Positions 23,658-31,947 of a stretch of DNA of 64,000 nt are shown here, piece after piece. The number at the start of each line of letters is the position of its first letter. Within the stretch, counting starts at the first letter, position 1. The stretch is from Streptomyces sp. CB02923. Its GTDB lineage: Bacteria > Actinomycetota > Actinomycetes > Streptomycetales > Streptomycetaceae. Location of the stretch: positions 62,001 through 126,000 of the forward strand of contig NZ_LWKZ01000029.1 of NCBI RefSeq assembly GCF_001905005.1, given 5' to 3'. The notes beneath the pieces were generated by a model that was given only the letters and a program-made list of their open reading frames with translations, did not search any database and had not been told where the DNA came from. Position numbers and translations under genes: made by a program.

Positions 23658-23976
23658 GGTACGCCCTCCAGGTGGTGCGGCAGGGGAACCCTTTGCTGAC
23701 GTTTCCTCCACTTTTCAGTGGACCCTTTCTGTCTGGTCAACGCCAGATGAGGGGCGCTAGTTCCCTTGTGCATGCGGAGGCGGCGTACGGCCGTGCGAGT
23801 GAGCCCGCGCGCGGGTGCTTCCCGGGCGCTCCCGCGGGGGCGGATAAGGGGGAGCGCATTCCGGCCAGAAGAGCGGACGGCGGGCCGTCACGGAACGGCC
23901 GGAGATCGCGGCCGCGGGTACGGGAAGGGGCCGACGCGCGGTCAGGCAGCGGTCGGGGTGTACCGGTGCGGCACGC
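23658..23976. other. htpX-nuoN2 intergenic region
   Basis: 319 bp with no supported gene. It holds the 5' region of htpX and the 3' side of the nuo2 operon; I found no strong terminator. Confidence 0.5.
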
Positions 23977-25617
23977 TCAGAGGAGCGCGCCGGAGGCGAA
24001 CCGGAGGACCAACTGCGGCGCTCCGGAAAGGATGATGCCGAGGACGGCGGCGAGGGCGATGGCGACGGCGATCGGCGCCGGGATCTTCGCCTTGGGGAGC
24101 CCGGGGGCTCCGGCCCCCTCAGGAGCCCGCGTACGGGGCTCCTCGGCGCCCGTGTCCCCCGCCCCGGCCCCCGCACCGACCCGGGCTCCGGCCTTCACCT
24201 CGGCGGCGGCCTCAGCCACGGCCTCGGCTCCGGCCGTCTCCCCCGCAGGCCGGAAGAGCACCGCCGTCCACTGGAGGTAGTAGTAGAGCGCGATCACCAC
24301 ATTGACGGCCATGACCACCGCGAGCCAGGCCAGGCCCGCGTCCACGGCCGCCGAGAAGACCGTGACCTTGGCGAACAGGCCGATGATGCCGGGCGGCAGG
24401 CCCGCGAGACAGAGCAGGAAGAAACCGAGGGCGAGTGCCGCCAGCGGGCGGCGCGTGACGAGGCCCCGGTAGTCGCTGATGCGGTTGGCGGGGCTCGTAC
24501 GGGCCACGAGAGCGGCGACCCCGAAGGCGCCGAGGTTCACGGCCGCGTACATCAGGGCGTACGCGACGGTCGAGCCGATGGCGTGCGCCGCGTCGTCGAC
24601 GTACCCGGCGGCGGCGATCGGCACCAGGAGGTAGCCGGCCTGGCCCACCGAGGACCAGGCGAGCAGGCGGACCGCGCTGTGCGCGCGCTCCGGGGCCTGG
24701 CGCAGGGCGGCGACGTTGCCGACGGTCATGGTCAGCGCGGCCAGCACGGCGATGGCCGGGCCCCAGACGTCCGCGTACGAGGGGAAGCCCTCGACGGTGA
24801 CCAGGATGAGGCCCGAGAAGCCGACGGCCTTGCCGATGACGGAGAGGTACGCGGCGATCGGCAGCGGCGCGCCCACGTAGGTGTCGGGCACCCAGAAGTG
24901 GAACGGTACGGCGGCGGTCTTGAAGGCGAAGCCGACGAGGGTCAGGGCGACGCCCGCGGTGGCCAGGGTGGCCAGTTGGGGGTCGGGCAGGTCCATCAGG
25001 GCGGTGGCGACGCGGTTCAGGTGCAGGCTGCCGGTCGCCGCGTAGACGAAGCTGACGCCCAGGAGCATGACCGCGGTGGCCGCCACCGAGGACAGGAAGA
25101 ACTTCAGGGCCGCCTCGGAGGAGAGACGGTTTCCGCGCGTGAGCCCTACGAGGGCGAAGGCGGGCAGCGAGGCCACTTCGAGAGCGATGACGAGGGTCGC
25201 CAGGTCCCGGGACGCGGGCAGCAGGGCCGCGCCCGCCGCGGAGGACAGCAGCAGGAACCAGAACTCACCGGCGGGCAGGCGGTCGTCCTCGACGGCGGAG
25301 ACCGACAGCAGGGCGGTGAGCAGGGCCCCGCCGAGCACCAGGAACTGGATGACGAGGGCGAAGTGGTCGGCGGCGTAGCTGCAGACGCCGGGGTCCGTGG
25401 TCAGGCAGAAGGTCCGGCGGTCCCCCGCCACGAGGGGGACGAGGGAGAGCGCGGCCAGGGCGAGGCCGCCGATCGCGCACCAGCCGAGGAGTGGCTTGCG
25501 CTCCTGGGGGACGAAGAGGTCGGCGACCAGGACGGCCAAGGCGACGACGGCGGTGATGGTGGGCGGTGCGACGGCGAGCCAGTCGACGGACTGGACCAGG
25601 GAGGTCACGGAACTCAT
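23977..25617 (-). CDS. nuoN2: complex I subunit N, second nuo cluster
   Basis: Proton-pumping antiporter-like membrane subunit, 546 residues, about 14 TM segments. Family features: EVASLPAFALVGLTRG (key Glu region), FAFKTAAVPFHFWVPDTYVGAPLP (Lys and HFW motif), LLAWSSVGQAGYLL. Between the last TM pair lies an unusual ~55-residue Ala/Gly/Glu-rich insert (GETAGAEAVAEAAAEVKAGA...). ATG 25617 overlaps the nuoM2 stop (TGATG) and has GGAGG upstream; a GTG one codon earlier is possible. Last gene of the cluster. Confidence 0.93.
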   Translation of the reverse strand: MSSVTSLVQSVDWLAVAPPTITAVVALAVLVADLFVPQERKPLLGWCAIGGLALAALSLVPLVAGDRRTFCLTTDPGVCSYAADHFALVIQFLVLGGALLTALLSVSAVEDDRLPAGEFWFLLLSSAAGAALLPASRDLATLVIALEVASLPAFALVGLTRGNRLSSEAALKFFLSSVAATAVMLLGVSFVYAATGSLHLNRVATALMDLPDPQLATLATAGVALTLVGFAFKTAAVPFHFWVPDTYVGAPLPIAAYLSVIGKAVGFSGLILVTVEGFPSYADVWGPAIAVLAALTMTVGNVAALRQAPERAHSAVRLLAWSSVGQAGYLLVPIAAAGYVDDAAHAIGSTVAYALMYAAVNLGAFGVAALVARTSPANRISDYRGLVTRRPLAALALGFFLLCLAGLPPGIIGLFAKVTVFSAAVDAGLAWLAVVMAVNVVIALYYYLQWTAVLFRPAGETAGAEAVAEAAAEVKAGARVGAGAGAGDTGAEEPRTRAPEGAGAPGLPKAKIPAPIAVAIALAAVLGIILSGAPQLVLRFASGALL

Positions 25618-27275
25618 CACTTACCGCCTCCGAGGAGCTGCTGGACGGCCGGGTCGGTGAGGCCGAGGAGGGCCGCGGGCCACAGGCCGGCGAGGACGGT
25701 GAGGACGGCGAGGGGTGACCAGGCCGCGTACTCGTAGCGGGCCAGGTCGGGGATGGCGGGGGCGGTTCGTGTGGCGCCGCTTCCGGGGGCTGCGGTGGAT
25801 CCGGGGGCTCCGGGGGTTCCCTCGGAGCCGTCGGTGCTCTCGGAGGCGGCCGTCCCGGCCTCCTTGCCGCCCATGCACACCCGCCGTACGACGATCAGCA
25901 GGTACGCGGCGGTGAGGAGCGTGCCGAGGCCGGCCAGCGCCATGAAGGTGAGGAACGCGGGGCGGCTGAGGCCCGCGGCGGGCTCGAACGCGCCGAACAT
26001 CGCGAGCATCTCGCCCCAGAACCCGGCGAGTCCGGGCAGGCCGAGGGAGGCGACGGCGCCGAACGCCAGCAGGCCGCCGAAGCGCGGGGCGCGCCCGTAC
26101 AGGGCGGCGCCGGTGCGGCCGGCGAGCCGGTCGAGGTCGGTGGTGCCGTACCGGTCCTTGAGGGCGCCGACCAGGAAGAAGAGGAGGCCGGTGATCAGGC
26201 CGTGCGCGATGTTGGCGAACAGCGCGCCGTTGACGCCGGTCGGTGTCATGGTCGCGATGCCGAGCAGGACGAAGCCCATGTGGCCGACCGAGCTGTACGC
26301 GATCAGGCGCTTGAGGTCGCCCTTGGCGCCGCGCTGGGCGAGTGCCAGGCAGGCGAGCGAGCCGTAGACGATGCCGACGGCGGCGAAGGCGGCGAGGTAC
26401 GGCGCGAAGGTGTGCATGCCGTCGGGGGCGATGGGCAGCGCGATGCGCACGAAGCCGTACGTACCCATCTTCAGCAGCACTCCGGCCAGCAGCACGGAGC
26501 CGACGGTGGGGGCCGCGGTGTGCGCGTCGGGAAGCCAGCTGTGCAGGGGCCACATCGGCGCCTTGACGGCCAGTCCGATGCCGATCGCGAGGACCGCCAG
26601 GAGCTGAACGGTGTGGCTGAGCTGGGAGTTCGGGCCGTTGTCAGTGGCGAGTGCCACCATGTCGAACGTGCCGGACTTCAGGCCGATGAGGAGGAGGCCC
26701 AGCAGCATCACGACCGAGCCGAGGAGGGTGTAGAGGATGAACTTCCACGCCGCGTACGTCCTTCGGGCACCGCCCCAGCGGGCGATGAGGAAGTACATCG
26801 GGATGAGGACCATCTCGAAGGCGAGGAAGAACAGCACGAGGTCCAGGACGGCGAAGGTGGCGAGGGTGCCGGCCTCCAGGACCAGGAGCAGGGCCACGAA
26901 TGCCTTGGGTGACGGGCCCGCGGGCATGTGGAAGTAGCTGTAGAGCGCGCACAGGAAGGTCAGCAGCGCGGTCAGGACGAGGAGGGGGAGCGAGATGCCG
27001 TCGATGCCGAGATGGATCCGGATGCCGAGCGCCTGGATCCAGCTGATGTCGGTGGTGGCCTGCATCCGGGCCGGGTGGTCGTGGTCGAAGCCGACGGCCA
27101 GCGCGACGGCCGCGGCCAGGACGACGCCGGTGACGGTCACGCCGTGGCGCAGTACGGCCTGGTCGGGGCCGCGGCCCCGGAGACCGGGCGGGGCCGGGAG
27201 CAGAGCGGCGACCGCGCCCAGGAGGGGGAGGACGACGACGCCCGCGAGGAGAAGCTGCATAGCGGTGTGATTCAC
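25617..27275 (-). CDS. nuoM2: complex I subunit M, second nuo cluster
   Basis: Antiporter-like subunit of 552 residues. FEMVLIPMYFLIARWGG (key Glu), VKAPMWPLHSWLPDAHTAAPTVGSVLLAGVLLKMGTYGF (Lys and His motifs) and LIAYSSVGHMGFVLLG are intact. Before the last TM segment there is a Gly/Ser/Thr/Ala-rich insert (ESTDGSEGTPGAPGSTAAP). GTG start 2 bp after the nuoL2 stop with GGGAG upstream; an in-frame ATG five codons on is the alternative. Confidence 0.94.
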   Translation of the reverse strand: MNHTAMQLLLAGVVVLPLLGAVAALLPAPPGLRGRGPDQAVLRHGVTVTGVVLAAAVALAVGFDHDHPARMQATTDISWIQALGIRIHLGIDGISLPLLVLTALLTFLCALYSYFHMPAGPSPKAFVALLLVLEAGTLATFAVLDLVLFFLAFEMVLIPMYFLIARWGGARRTYAAWKFILYTLLGSVVMLLGLLLIGLKSGTFDMVALATDNGPNSQLSHTVQLLAVLAIGIGLAVKAPMWPLHSWLPDAHTAAPTVGSVLLAGVLLKMGTYGFVRIALPIAPDGMHTFAPYLAAFAAVGIVYGSLACLALAQRGAKGDLKRLIAYSSVGHMGFVLLGIATMTPTGVNGALFANIAHGLITGLLFFLVGALKDRYGTTDLDRLAGRTGAALYGRAPRFGGLLAFGAVASLGLPGLAGFWGEMLAMFGAFEPAAGLSRPAFLTFMALAGLGTLLTAAYLLIVVRRVCMGGKEAGTAASESTDGSEGTPGAPGSTAAPGSGATRTAPAIPDLARYEYAAWSPLAVLTVLAGLWPAALLGLTDPAVQQLLGGGK

Positions 27276-27277
27276 GG

Positions 27278-29311
27278 TCAGGCTCCCGTGCCCGTAGCGA
27301 CGAGGACGACGGCGACGGCCAGGACGAACGAGCCCGCCAGCAGCGCGCCCAGGTAGGTCTGCACGTTGCCGGTCTGTGCGCGGCGGACGGCGGCTCCCAG
27401 CCAGCGGGAGGCGGTGCCCGCGCCGTGGACGTACGTGTCGACGACCTCGCGGTCGAGGAAGCGCACGACCCGGGCGCCGGCCCGCACCGGCCGGACGAAC
27501 AGGGCGGTGTAGACGGCGTCGAGGTGGAAGCCGACGGCGGCGGGGCGGTGCAGCGGTCCCAGGAGGAGCCGGCCGGGGTCGGCGGGGTCCGGGGCGCCGG
27601 CGTTGTCGCCGTAGGCCGCGGCGTGGGTGGCGATGGCGCTCTCCTCGGAGTCCGCGGGGGCGGCGTCAGGTGCCACGGCGACCGCGCCGAGCGGGACGCG
27701 GGCCGCGAGAGCGGTGGTGTGCCGCCAGGCCCCGTACATGACCAGGGCGCCGACGAGGGCGACGCCGGTGCCCAGGACGGAGGTGGTCAGGGTCGGGGTC
27801 AGCGAACGGCCGTCGAACCAGTCGGGAAGGACGGGGGTGGCCAGGCCCAGCGCGAGGGTGGGGATAAACAGCACCCACAGCACGGTGTTCATCACGAGCG
27901 GCTGCTTGCCGTGGTCGGGGGCGGTCTCCGGGCCCTTGCCGTGGAAGGCCAGCAGCCACAGCCGGGTCGCGTACCCGGCGGTGAGGAGGGCGGTGAGCAG
28001 ACCGGCGACCAGGACGGTCCAGCCGGCCGCGGCGGGGACGGCGGCGAGGCTGCCGGCGGCCGTCGCGTGGCTGGTGGCGGCGTGTTCGGCGGCGCCCAGG
28101 ACGGCTTCCTTGGAGAAGAAGCCGGCGAACGGGGGGATGGCGGCGAGGGCGAGCAGCGCGACCGTCATCGTCCAGTAGGCGTCGGGGATGCGCCGGGACA
28201 GGCCGCGCATCCGTGACATGGCGGCCAGCGAGTTGGTGCCGGCGGCGTGGATGACCACACCGGCGGTGAGGAAGAGCAGGGCCTTGAACGCGCCGTGCGA
28301 CAGGAGGTGGAAGACGGCGGCGCCGCGGTCGCCGACGGCCAGGGCGCCGGTCATGTAGCCGAGCTGGCCGACCGTCGAATAGGCCAGGACGCGTTTGATG
28401 TCGTCCTGCGCCAGGGCGGCGAGGCCGGAACCGACCATGGTGACCGCGGCCATGACGGCGAGTACGACCATCGCGGTCGCGGAGGCCGCGAAGACGGGGA
28501 GGAGACGGGCGACGAAGTAGACACCGGCGGCGACCATGGTGGCCGCGTGGATGAGGGCCGAGACCGGGGTCGGTCCTGCCATCGCGTCGGGCAGCCAGGT
28601 GTGCAGCGGGAACTGGGCGGACTTGCCCGCGACACCGGCCAGGAGGAGCAGCGCGACGAGGGTGGGGTGGTCCAGGCCGCCGTCGGCCACGGTCTTGAGG
28701 ATGCCGGTGATGCGGAACGTACCGGCGTCCGCGGCGAGCGCGAAGATGCCGAACAGGAAGGGGACGTCGCCCAGCTTGGTGACGAGGAACGCCTTGAGGG
28801 AGGCGGAGCGGGCGGCTTCGGTCTCCCAGTAGTGGCCGACCAGGAAGTACGAGCAGATGCCCATGATCTCCCAGCCCACCAGCAGCACCATCAGGTCGCC
28901 GGAGTAGACGACCAGCAGCATCGCGGCGGTGAAGAGGGAGACGAGGGCGGCGTAGGAGGGGTAGCGCGGGTCGTCGCGCAGGTAGCCGGTCGAGTAGATC
29001 TGCACGCAGCAGGCGACGACCGCGACGAGTACGGCGACGAGGGCGGCGAAGCCGTCGATGTGCAGGGCGAGGTCGACGGGGACCGAGCCGGTGGGGGTGA
29101 GCCGGGTCGCGGCGTCCACCGGCGCCTTCCCCGCACCGGCGCCACCGCCCTGGCCGACGGCCACGACGACGGCCAGGGCGGCCGCGGCGAGGGTCGGCAG
29201 GATGGCCAGCGGGCGCACGAAGCCGGGCGCCCGGCGGCCGAGGAAGATGCCCGCGAGGGCGCCGAGGAAGGGGAGGAGAGGTACGAGTACGGCGGTGGTC
29301 GTGGTCGTCAC
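27278..29311 (-). CDS. nuoL2: complex I subunit L, second nuo cluster
   Basis: Largest antiporter-like subunit with the long lateral helix, 677 residues. Landmarks: GWEIMGICSYFLVGHYW, FLVTKLGDVPFLFGIF, AGKSAQFPLHTWLPDAMAGPTPVSALIHAATMVAAGVYF, VLAYSTVGQLGYM and AIPPFAGFFSKEAVLG. A polar insert (DAAPADSEESAIATHAAAYGDN in part) precedes the C-terminal lateral-helix region. GTG start overlaps the nuoK2 stop (GTGA). Confidence 0.95.
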   Translation of the reverse strand: MTTTTTAVLVPLLPFLGALAGIFLGRRAPGFVRPLAILPTLAAAALAVVVAVGQGGGAGAGKAPVDAATRLTPTGSVPVDLALHIDGFAALVAVLVAVVACCVQIYSTGYLRDDPRYPSYAALVSLFTAAMLLVVYSGDLMVLLVGWEIMGICSYFLVGHYWETEAARSASLKAFLVTKLGDVPFLFGIFALAADAGTFRITGILKTVADGGLDHPTLVALLLLAGVAGKSAQFPLHTWLPDAMAGPTPVSALIHAATMVAAGVYFVARLLPVFAASATAMVVLAVMAAVTMVGSGLAALAQDDIKRVLAYSTVGQLGYMTGALAVGDRGAAVFHLLSHGAFKALLFLTAGVVIHAAGTNSLAAMSRMRGLSRRIPDAYWTMTVALLALAAIPPFAGFFSKEAVLGAAEHAATSHATAAGSLAAVPAAAGWTVLVAGLLTALLTAGYATRLWLLAFHGKGPETAPDHGKQPLVMNTVLWVLFIPTLALGLATPVLPDWFDGRSLTPTLTTSVLGTGVALVGALVMYGAWRHTTALAARVPLGAVAVAPDAAPADSEESAIATHAAAYGDNAGAPDPADPGRLLLGPLHRPAAVGFHLDAVYTALFVRPVRAGARVVRFLDREVVDTYVHGAGTASRWLGAAVRRAQTGNVQTYLGALLAGSFVLAVAVVLVATGTGA

Positions 29312-29709
29312 GCGGCGGCCTCCGCCCGGTGGTCCGGCTGCGGCCGGCCGGCGGCGGCGTCCGTGCCGCCGGTGAGGTCATCGTTCGGGTCGCTGCCGTC
29401 CGGGCGCTCGGCGAGGTCGCGGAGCCGGTCGACGTCGGAGCTGCCGCGGTTGCGGTAGACGAGCAGGACGATCGCCAGGCCGATGCCGATCTCGGCGGCG
29501 GCCACGGCGATCGTGAAGAGGGTGAGCGCCTGGCCGGCGTGCAGCTTGTCGCGCAGCCAGACGTCGAACGCCACCAGGTTGAGGTTGACGGCGTTGAGCA
29601 TCAGCTCGACGGACATCAGGACGAGGATCGCGTTGCGGCGGGCGAGCACGCCGTACAGGCCGACGCAGAACAGGAGGACGGCGAGGACGGCGGGATAGGC
29701 GAGATGCAT
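29308..29709 (-). CDS. nuoK2: complex I subunit K, second nuo cluster
   Basis: Small three-TM subunit, 133 residues. AVLLFCVGLYGVLARRNAILVLMSVELMLNAVNLNLVAF is seen in part as MSVELMLNAVNLN with the conserved Glu. The family is normally ~100 residues; here a ~35-residue polar C-terminal tail (GSDPNDDLTGGTDAAAGRPQ) follows. ATG overlaps the nuoJ2 stop by one base. Confidence 0.94.
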   Translation of the reverse strand: MHLAYPAVLAVLLFCVGLYGVLARRNAILVLMSVELMLNAVNLNLVAFDVWLRDKLHAGQALTLFTIAVAAAEIGIGLAIVLLVYRNRGSSDVDRLRDLAERPDGSDPNDDLTGGTDAAAGRPQPDHRAEAAA

Positions 29710-30365
29710 CAGCCTTGGTCCTCTCTGAGACGTGCGCGGTCGCCGGGTTGCGTGCGGCCGGCGGCCGGTGCGCGGTCCGCGGCCGGTGCGCGGTCGGCGC
29801 TCTGCGGGCGGTCGCCGGTGCGCTCCTGGTCGCCGTGTTTGCGGGAGAGCACGATCGCGCCGACGAGGGCGGCGAGGAGGAGGACGGAGAGCGCTTCGAA
29901 CGGCAGCACCCAGTACTGGAACAGGCTGCGCCCGGAGGCTTCGGTGGAGCCCTGGACCGCACCGTCCAGATCGATCCAGGTCGTACGGAACGCGTCCGTG
30001 ACGACCCAGACGAGCGCGGCGGCGGAGGCGACGGCCACGGTGAGCGCGGCCCAGCGGTTGCCCGAGTCGGCGTCCGGGGAGCGGCCGATGGGCGCCCTGG
30101 TGAGCATCAGCCCGAACAGGAGGAGGACGACGACGGACCCGACATAGATCAGAACCTGCACCCAGGCGATGAATTCGGCGGTCAGCAGGAGGTACTCGAC
30201 GGCGATGCCGCCGAGGGTGACCACCAGCCACAGGGCGGCGTGCACCAGCTGCTTGGTGGTGACGGTGACCACGGCCGCGCCGAGGGTGACGAGGCCGACC
30301 AGGAGGAAGGCGATCTCGACCCCGGTCGGGGAGAGGAAACCGTGGCCTGCGGCGGCGAGCGTCAC
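29709..30365 (-). CDS. nuoJ2: complex I subunit J, second nuo cluster
   Basis: Membrane subunit of 218 residues, five TM segments (EIAFLLVGLVTLGAAVVTV, HAALWLVVTLGGIAVEYLLL, QVLIYVGSVVVLLLFGLML with the conserved Tyr, then two more). The C-terminus is a ~40-residue Arg/Asp/Ala-rich repetitive tail (SADRAPAADRAPAAGRTQPG). GTG 30365 overlaps the nuoI2 stop (GTGA). Confidence 0.93.
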   Translation of the reverse strand: MTLAAAGHGFLSPTGVEIAFLLVGLVTLGAAVVTVTTKQLVHAALWLVVTLGGIAVEYLLLTAEFIAWVQVLIYVGSVVVLLLFGLMLTRAPIGRSPDADSGNRWAALTVAVASAAALVWVVTDAFRTTWIDLDGAVQGSTEASGRSLFQYWVLPFEALSVLLLAALVGAIVLSRKHGDQERTGDRPQSADRAPAADRAPAAGRTQPGDRARLREDQG

Positions 30366-30982
30366 GCTTCCCCCTCCTGTTCCCGGGCGGCTTCCCGGGC
30401 TGCCTGCTCGGCTGCTTCCTGAGCCGCTTGCTGCTGGGCTGCTTCCTGCGCGGCGAGTTTGTCGGCTGCCTTGCGGGCGGCGGCGATCTCCTTGGGCTCC
30501 TCGGCCGCGGGGTCGAGGGCGGGCGGCTCCGGAACCGTCCACATCCATTCGCGGAGTTTGTCCCGCTCGTGGGTCAGGTTGTGGATGTCGGTCTCGGCGT
30601 ACTCGAACTGCGGCGACCAGAACAGCGCGTCAAAAGGACACACCTCGATGCAGATACCGCAGTACATGCAGAGGGAGAAGTCGATGGCGAAGCGGTCCAG
30701 GACGTTGCGGCTGCGCTCGCGGCCGCCGGGCGCGGCGGGCGGCACCGTCTCCTTGTGGGAGTCGATGTAGATGCACCAGTCCGGGCATTCGCGTGCACAG
30801 AGCATGCAGACCGTGCAGTTCTCCTCGAACAGCCCGATCACGCCGCGGGTGCGCGATGCCAGTTCGGGCTGGACCTCCGGGTACTGCTCGGTGACGGAAC
30901 GCTTCGTCATCGTACGAAGCGTCACGGCCAGGCCCTTGGCGAGGCCGCTGCCGGGCCATCCGGACTTCTTCTCCGGGGCCAT
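30362..30982 (-). CDS. nuoI2: complex I subunit I (two 4Fe-4S), second nuo cluster
   Basis: Ferredoxin-like electron-transfer subunit, 206 residues. Both cluster motifs are complete: CTVCMLCARECPDWC and CMYCGICIEVCPFDAL. The C-terminal ~50 residues are an Ala/Gln/Glu-rich segment (KLAAQEAAQQQAAQEAAEQA) that is probably helical and absent from E. coli NuoI. ATG overlaps the nuoH2 stop by one base (TAATG). Confidence 0.95.
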   Translation of the reverse strand: MAPEKKSGWPGSGLAKGLAVTLRTMTKRSVTEQYPEVQPELASRTRGVIGLFEENCTVCMLCARECPDWCIYIDSHKETVPPAAPGGRERSRNVLDRFAIDFSLCMYCGICIEVCPFDALFWSPQFEYAETDIHNLTHERDKLREWMWTVPEPPALDPAAEEPKEIAAARKAADKLAAQEAAQQQAAQEAAEQAAREAAREQEGEA

Positions 30983-31947
30983 TACGAGATCACCACCTTG
31001 ACGACGCCGGTGAGGGCGATCTGGGCGAGGGCCAGCGGGATCAGCACCGTCCAGGCCAGCTTCTGCAGCTGGTCCTCACGCAGCCGCGGGTAGCTGACGC
31101 GCAGCCAGATCACGCCGAAGGCGAGGACGGCGGTCTTCAGGAGCGTCCACAGCCAGCCGAGGCCGTCGGCGCCGAACGGTCCGTGCCAGCCGCCGAGGAA
31201 GAGTACGGAGGTCAGGGCGCACAGGACGAGGATGCCCGCGTACTCGGCGAGCAGGAACAGCGCGAAGCGCAGCCCGGTGTACTCGGTGTACGCGCCGAAG
31301 ATGATCTCGGAGTCGGCGACCGGCATGTCGAACGGCGGACGCTGCAGTTCGGCCAGCCCCGCCGTGAAGAAGACCAGGCCGCCGACGATCTGCCACGGCA
31401 CCCACCACCAGTGGAAGGCGTCCAGGATGCCGGGCAGCGACAGCGTTCCGGCGGCCATCGCGACGGAAGCGGCGGCGAGCAGCATCGGCAGCTCGTACGC
31501 GAGGAGCTGGGCGGCGGTACGCAACCCGCCGAGCAGCGAGAACTTGTTGGCCGAGGCCCAGCCCGCCATCAGCGAGCCCAGGACGCCCACGCCCATGACG
31601 GCGAGGACGAAGAAGATGCCCGCGTCCAGCGACTGCCCGACCGCGTTGTCCGGGCCGAGCGGGATGGCGACCAGCACCAGCAGGTACGGCAGGAGCGCGA
31701 CGGCGGGCGCGAGCTGGAAGATGCGCCGGTCGGCACCGGCCGGTACGACGTCCTCCTTCTGCGCGAACTTCACACCGTCGGCGACGAGCTGCGCCCAGCC
31801 GTGGAACCCACCCGCGTACATGGGGCCGAGACGGCCCTGCATATGAGCCATGACCTTGTGCTCGGTCTGGCCGATGACCAGGGGGAAGACCAGGAAGGCG
31901 ACGAAGACGGCGATCAGGCGCAGGGCGATGTCGAGGGCGTCGCTCAT
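30982..31947 (-). CDS. nuoH2: complex I subunit H, second nuo cluster
   Basis: Membrane heel subunit that helps form the quinone cavity, 321 residues, eight TM segments. Motifs: EHKVMAHMQGRLGPMYAGGFHGWAQLVADGVKFAQKED (seen in part), GWASANKFSLLGGLRTAAQLLAYELP, AELQRPPFDMPVADSEIIFGAYTEYTG, RVSYPRLREDQLQ. No long tail, in contrast to its neighbours. ATG start overlaps the nuoC2 stop by 4 bases. Confidence 0.95.
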   Translation of the reverse strand: MSDALDIALRLIAVFVAFLVFPLVIGQTEHKVMAHMQGRLGPMYAGGFHGWAQLVADGVKFAQKEDVVPAGADRRIFQLAPAVALLPYLLVLVAIPLGPDNAVGQSLDAGIFFVLAVMGVGVLGSLMAGWASANKFSLLGGLRTAAQLLAYELPMLLAAASVAMAAGTLSLPGILDAFHWWWVPWQIVGGLVFFTAGLAELQRPPFDMPVADSEIIFGAYTEYTGLRFALFLLAEYAGILVLCALTSVLFLGGWHGPFGADGLGWLWTLLKTAVLAFGVIWLRVSYPRLREDQLQKLAWTVLIPLALAQIALTGVVKVVIS